Below, piece after piece: positions 5,390 to 6,928 of a stretch of DNA of 6,928 nucleotides. The stretch spans positions 1 to 6,928 of the forward strand of contig JAGKTU010000100.1 in the NCBI GenBank assembly GCA_021153265.1. Reading direction: 5' to 3'. Under the pieces are notes generated by a model. It had not been told where the DNA came from. It did not search any database and worked only from the letters and a program-made list of their open reading frames with translations. Every line of letters starts with the position of its first letter. Position 1 is the first letter of the stretch. A program made the translations under genes and the position numbers. Source of the DNA: Clostridia bacterium (GTDB lineage: Bacteria; Bacillota; Clostridia; Oscillospirales; Oscillospiraceae).

Positions 5390-6499
5390 TTACCTTTTCC
5401 ACCGGGGAAGTTTTTCCACCGCCCTCAAAATCCGGGCTGTTTGTTCCGGGCCGGCATCATGTCCGTAACTGATGCGGATGGTGCCCGTGTCCAGTGTTCC
5501 CGCGCTTTCGTGGGCAGTGGGTGCGCAGTGGATCCCGGCGCGGACAGCAATCCCCTGTTTTGCCAGCCGCTGCGCAGCCTCTTCGCAGTCCAATCCGCAG
5601 CGGAAAGACACCGTCCCGGCCTGATGATCTCCCCAATAGACATCCATCCCCAGTTTTCGCAGACCTTCCGTACACCGTTTTGCCTGAGTCTGCTCTCTTG
5701 CCGCGATGCTGCCCGGCGCACACCGCTGTAAATACTTAAGTCCCGCCTCCAGTCCTGCGATTCCCGGCACATTCAGTGTCCCGGCTTCCAGCCGTTCCGG
5801 CAGATCCTCCGGCATCCGCTGACTGATCGACGCGTTTCCCGTGCCGCCATACAGCAGCGGCTGAGCTTCGCCAGCGCACAGCAAAATCCCAGTTCCCTGA
5901 GGTCCAAGCAGCCCCTTATGCCCCGGCATGGCGATAAAGGCCGCTCCGGAGGACGACAAATTTACCGGCAGACTCCCTGCAGACTGAGCAGCGTCAATGA
6001 TAAAGGGGATTCCTGCCCTGCGGCATAGTTCCCCCATCTCCTCCACCGGCAGGATATAGCCGAACACATTGGACACATGGGTAAATACCGCCGCGTCCGC
6101 GCCCTGTTTCAGCGCCTTTTCAAAGGCTTCCAAAGTATCCTCAGGATCAAACAGCCGCCTGCCGGCGATTTTCACCTTGGCATCCAGTGCATACAGCGGC
6201 CGTGTCACCGCGTTGTGTTCAAAGCCCGAGATCACCACCCGGCTTCCGGGCTTCACCAAACTGCGGATGGCAATATTCAGACCATGGGTGCAGTTGGAGG
6301 TAAATACCACCTGTTCCGGGTCGCATCCAAAAAGTTCCCCAGCCCGTTCCCGGCAACGAAACACCGTATTGGCCGCCTCCATGGCCGCCCCGTAGCCCCC
6401 TCTGCCGGGATTGGCACAGGTGTCCATGGCGCGTCGCACCGCAGCCTTCACCTCCGGAGGCTTTCGAAAGGAGGTTGCGCCATTGTCCAGATAGATCAT
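5390..6499 (-). CDS. Cysteine desulfurase family PLP enzyme (class V aminotransferase fold)
   Basis: This 369-residue protein has the NifS/SufS-like fold-type I layout. It starts with MIYLDNGATSFRKPP. His95 (FEHNAVTRP) should stack on the cofactor, and Asp169 with Gln172 (IIDAAQSAG) should contact the pyridine ring. Lys195 in MPGHKGLLGPQG is the expected Schiff-base lysine. Cys325 in RAGIHCAP is the persulfide-forming cysteine position, followed by TGTIRISYGH. It is under 400 residues, like a distinct subfamily of cysteine desulfurase-like proteins whose physiological acceptor is not settled. It should release sulfur (or selenium) from cysteine or selenocysteine as a protein-bound persulfide. 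It overlaps the upstream DUF3343 gene by 4 nt (ATGA) with GGAGG 10 nt upstream, so the two are probably made together. No SufU, IscU or other scaffold gene is adjacent, which argues against a dedicated Fe-S assembly role. Confidence 0.88.
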   Translation of the reverse strand: MIYLDNGATSFRKPPEVKAAVRRAMDTCANPGRGGYGAAMEAANTVFRCRERAGELFGCDPEQVVFTSNCTHGLNIAIRSLVKPGSRVVISGFEHNAVTRPLYALDAKVKIAGRRLFDPEDTLEAFEKALKQGADAAVFTHVSNVFGYILPVEEMGELCRRAGIPFIIDAAQSAGSLPVNLSSSGAAFIAMPGHKGLLGPQGTGILLCAGEAQPLLYGGTGNASISQRMPEDLPERLEAGTLNVPGIAGLEAGLKYLQRCAPGSIAAREQTQAKRCTEGLRKLGMDVYWGDHQAGTVSFRCGLDCEEAAQRLAKQGIAVRAGIHCAPTAHESAGTLDTGTIRISYGHDAGPEQTARILRAVEKLPRWKR

Positions 6500-6750
6500 A
6501 GGCGCAGTTCCTCCATCTCCCCATCCTGCATCTGCAAGTATACCTTCCGCAGCGGAACCCCTGCCATCCGCAGAGCCGCCACTGCCTGCCCCGGCTCATT
6601 TGTCCAGAGGCGCAGGCTGTAGCCGCAGCCCTTTTCCTCCATCCACCGTGGTGTCCGCTGAAGCGTGCAGCGAAGGTTCTCCCTCTGCAGCACTTTTTCT
6701 CCCCTTTGTGCATGGGTCACCGACCGAAAGGTAATTAAATAGTAGCTCAT
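6496..6750 (-). CDS. DUF3343 protein (putative Se/S carrier-like)
   Basis: This 84-residue soluble protein starts YYLITFRSVTHAQRGEKVL and carries TPRWMEEKGCGYSLRL at residues 33-48. It ends with a VPLRKVYLQ strand. That pattern fits the DUF3343 family, annotated as a putative selenium/sulfur carrier because a conserved Cys-Gly (here Cys42-Gly43) sits after a conserved Pro-Arg. Family members often sit near cysteine desulfurase-like, YedF or SelD genes. Here the next gene, overlapping by ATGA, is such a desulfurase, supporting a donor-acceptor pair in which Cys42 receives the persulfide; this is inference. The ATG has GGGAGG 10 nt upstream. It is the first gene of a two-gene unit. Identification rests on short motifs, so it is good but not certain. 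Confidence 0.78.
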   Translation of the reverse strand: MSYYLITFRSVTHAQRGEKVLQRENLRCTLQRTPRWMEEKGCGYSLRLWTNEPGQAVAALRMAGVPLRKVYLQMQDGEMEELRL

Positions 6751-6803
6751 AACCCAAAACCTCCCGGCTCAGTCTATGCCTTCTCCCCTCATTAGGTTCT
6801 TTT

Positions 6804-6827
6804 TTCGGCAAAAAACGGGGCGCCGAA
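6804..6827. repeat. Inverted repeat TTCGGC-N12-GCCGAA upstream of DUF3343 gene
   Basis: Six-base arms at 6804-6809 and 6822-6827 are perfect complements around a 12-nt A-rich and G-rich loop. The repeat sits next to the weak -10 proposed for the DUF3343 gene, so it could be an operator or a leader stem. On neither strand is it followed by a T-tract, so it is not a good terminator. Confidence 0.3.
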
Positions 6828-6855
6828 TCTAGACTGCTCCTGTAAAAACGGACAA
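6826..6855 (-). promoter_or_regulatory. Weak candidate promoter for DUF3343-desulfurase unit
   Basis: On the minus strand, TTGTCC (6850-6855) and TAGATT (6826-6831) are 18 bp apart, each matching consensus at 4 of 6 positions. The predicted start is near 6819, about 70 nt before the ATG. Its -35 lies directly back to back with the -35 of the plus-strand promoter. It is the best pair I found for this unit, but it is weak. Confidence 0.25.
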
Positions 6856-6884
6856 TAGACAAAAGGCCCCCTGTGTAGGATAAT
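6856..6884 (+). promoter_or_regulatory. Candidate sigma-A promoter for divergent plus-strand gene
   Basis: TAGACA (6856-6861) and GATAAT (6879-6884) are separated by exactly 17 bp, each matching consensus at 5 of 6 positions. Transcription would begin near 6890-6892, only about 15 nt before the ATG at 6906. The spacer and the -10 lie inside a perfect inverted repeat, so the promoter looks regulated. Confidence 0.5.
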
Positions 6885-6898
6885 AACTACACAGGGGG
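6867..6898. repeat. Perfect 12-bp inverted repeat over promoter (likely operator)
   Basis: The arms CCCCCTGTGTAG (6867-6878) and CTACACAGGGGG (6887-6898) are perfectly complementary around the 8-nt spacer GATAATAA, which contains the -10 hexamer. Arm centres are 20 bp apart, about two helical turns, as for a dimeric regulator. With a start near 6890 the RNA would contain only the right arm, so a DNA operator fits better than an RNA hairpin. The alternative is a terminator on the minus strand (stem then GGCCTTTTGTC), whose T-tract is weak. The GTGTA...TACAC core is compatible with some GntR-type sites, but that is only suggestive. Confidence 0.7.
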
Positions 6899-6905
6899 TG
6901 TTGTT

Positions 6906-6928
6906 ATGCGACAAAGAAAATATACACA
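6906..6928 (+). CDS. Start of unidentified plus-strand gene, cut by window edge
   Basis: An ATG at 6906-6908 opens a frame reading MRQRKYT before the window ends. AGGGGGTG at 6893-6900 is a near-consensus Shine-Dalgarno, 7 nt from the ATG, and a good candidate promoter with an overlapping inverted repeat lies just upstream. Seven codons are too few to identify the product. The case for a real gene rests on the promoter, ribosome binding site and divergent placement. Confidence 0.4.

Noticed and set aside
5383..5409. Run of seven T residues (minus strand) right after the desulfurase stop, as a terminator
   Set aside because: The only stem before it is 4 bp (TTCC/GGAA) and lies 7 nt from the T-run, too weak to call an intrinsic terminator. 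Some read-through into cdaA is possible.
6596..6862. Minus-strand frame of 88 codons overlapping the DUF3343 gene start
   Set aside because: It is out of frame with the DUF3343 protein, which has motif support and a strong ribosome binding site; this frame has neither.
1..6928. Defence system, prophage, transposon or CRISPR array
   Set aside because: Every long gene is a recognisable chromosomal housekeeping or metabolic family; no transposase, integrase, terminal repeats or regularly spaced repeats are visible.

Overview
The window looks like an ordinary chromosomal segment of a moderately GC-rich Firmicute, most likely class Clostridia and plausibly Oscillospirales/Ruminococcaceae. That placement is inferred from the RemA (DUF370) protein, the CdaA/CdaR pair, the YicC-RemA-Gmk-RpoZ-PriA gene order, strong GGAGG-type ribosome binding sites and the codon use. 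No mobile element, CRISPR array, tRNA or rRNA is visible. All complete genes lie on the minus strand, so the window is best read from right to left.

Right end (6751-6928): a divergent intergenic region. A probable plus-strand gene starts at 6906 and runs off the window. Its presumed promoter is overlapped by a perfect 12-bp inverted repeat. Going left, a two-gene unit encodes a small DUF3343 protein (6496-6750) and a cysteine desulfurase-family PLP enzyme (5390-6499), joined by an ATGA overlap. This pair fits sulfur or selenium transfer.

Middle (5218-5389): a 172-nt leader region in front of cdaA. It has a good sigma-A-type promoter (TTGCCA-17 bp-TATAAT), a perfect 14-bp palindrome just downstream of the predicted start, two mutually exclusive small hairpins, and a possible 14-codon leader ORF with its own Shine-Dalgarno. 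This is the best candidate for undescribed regulation in the window.

Left (1-5217): eight tightly packed minus-strand genes that read as one operon: cdaA (c-di-AMP synthase), cdaR (YbbR regulator), an RseC-like membrane cysteine protein, yicC (endoribonuclease family), remA (DNA-binding regulator), gmk (guanylate kinase), rpoZ (RNA polymerase omega) and the N-terminal third or so of priA (primosomal helicase). Spacings run from an 11-nt overlap to a 25-nt gap, with overlaps at cdaA/cdaR, rseC/yicC and remA/gmk. Compared with the textbook arrangement, glmM is missing after cdaR and coaBC is missing between rpoZ and priA. Second-messenger synthesis is thus placed at the head of a nucleotide, transcription and replication gene string. 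I found no wholly new protein system; the notable signals are regulatory and organisational.
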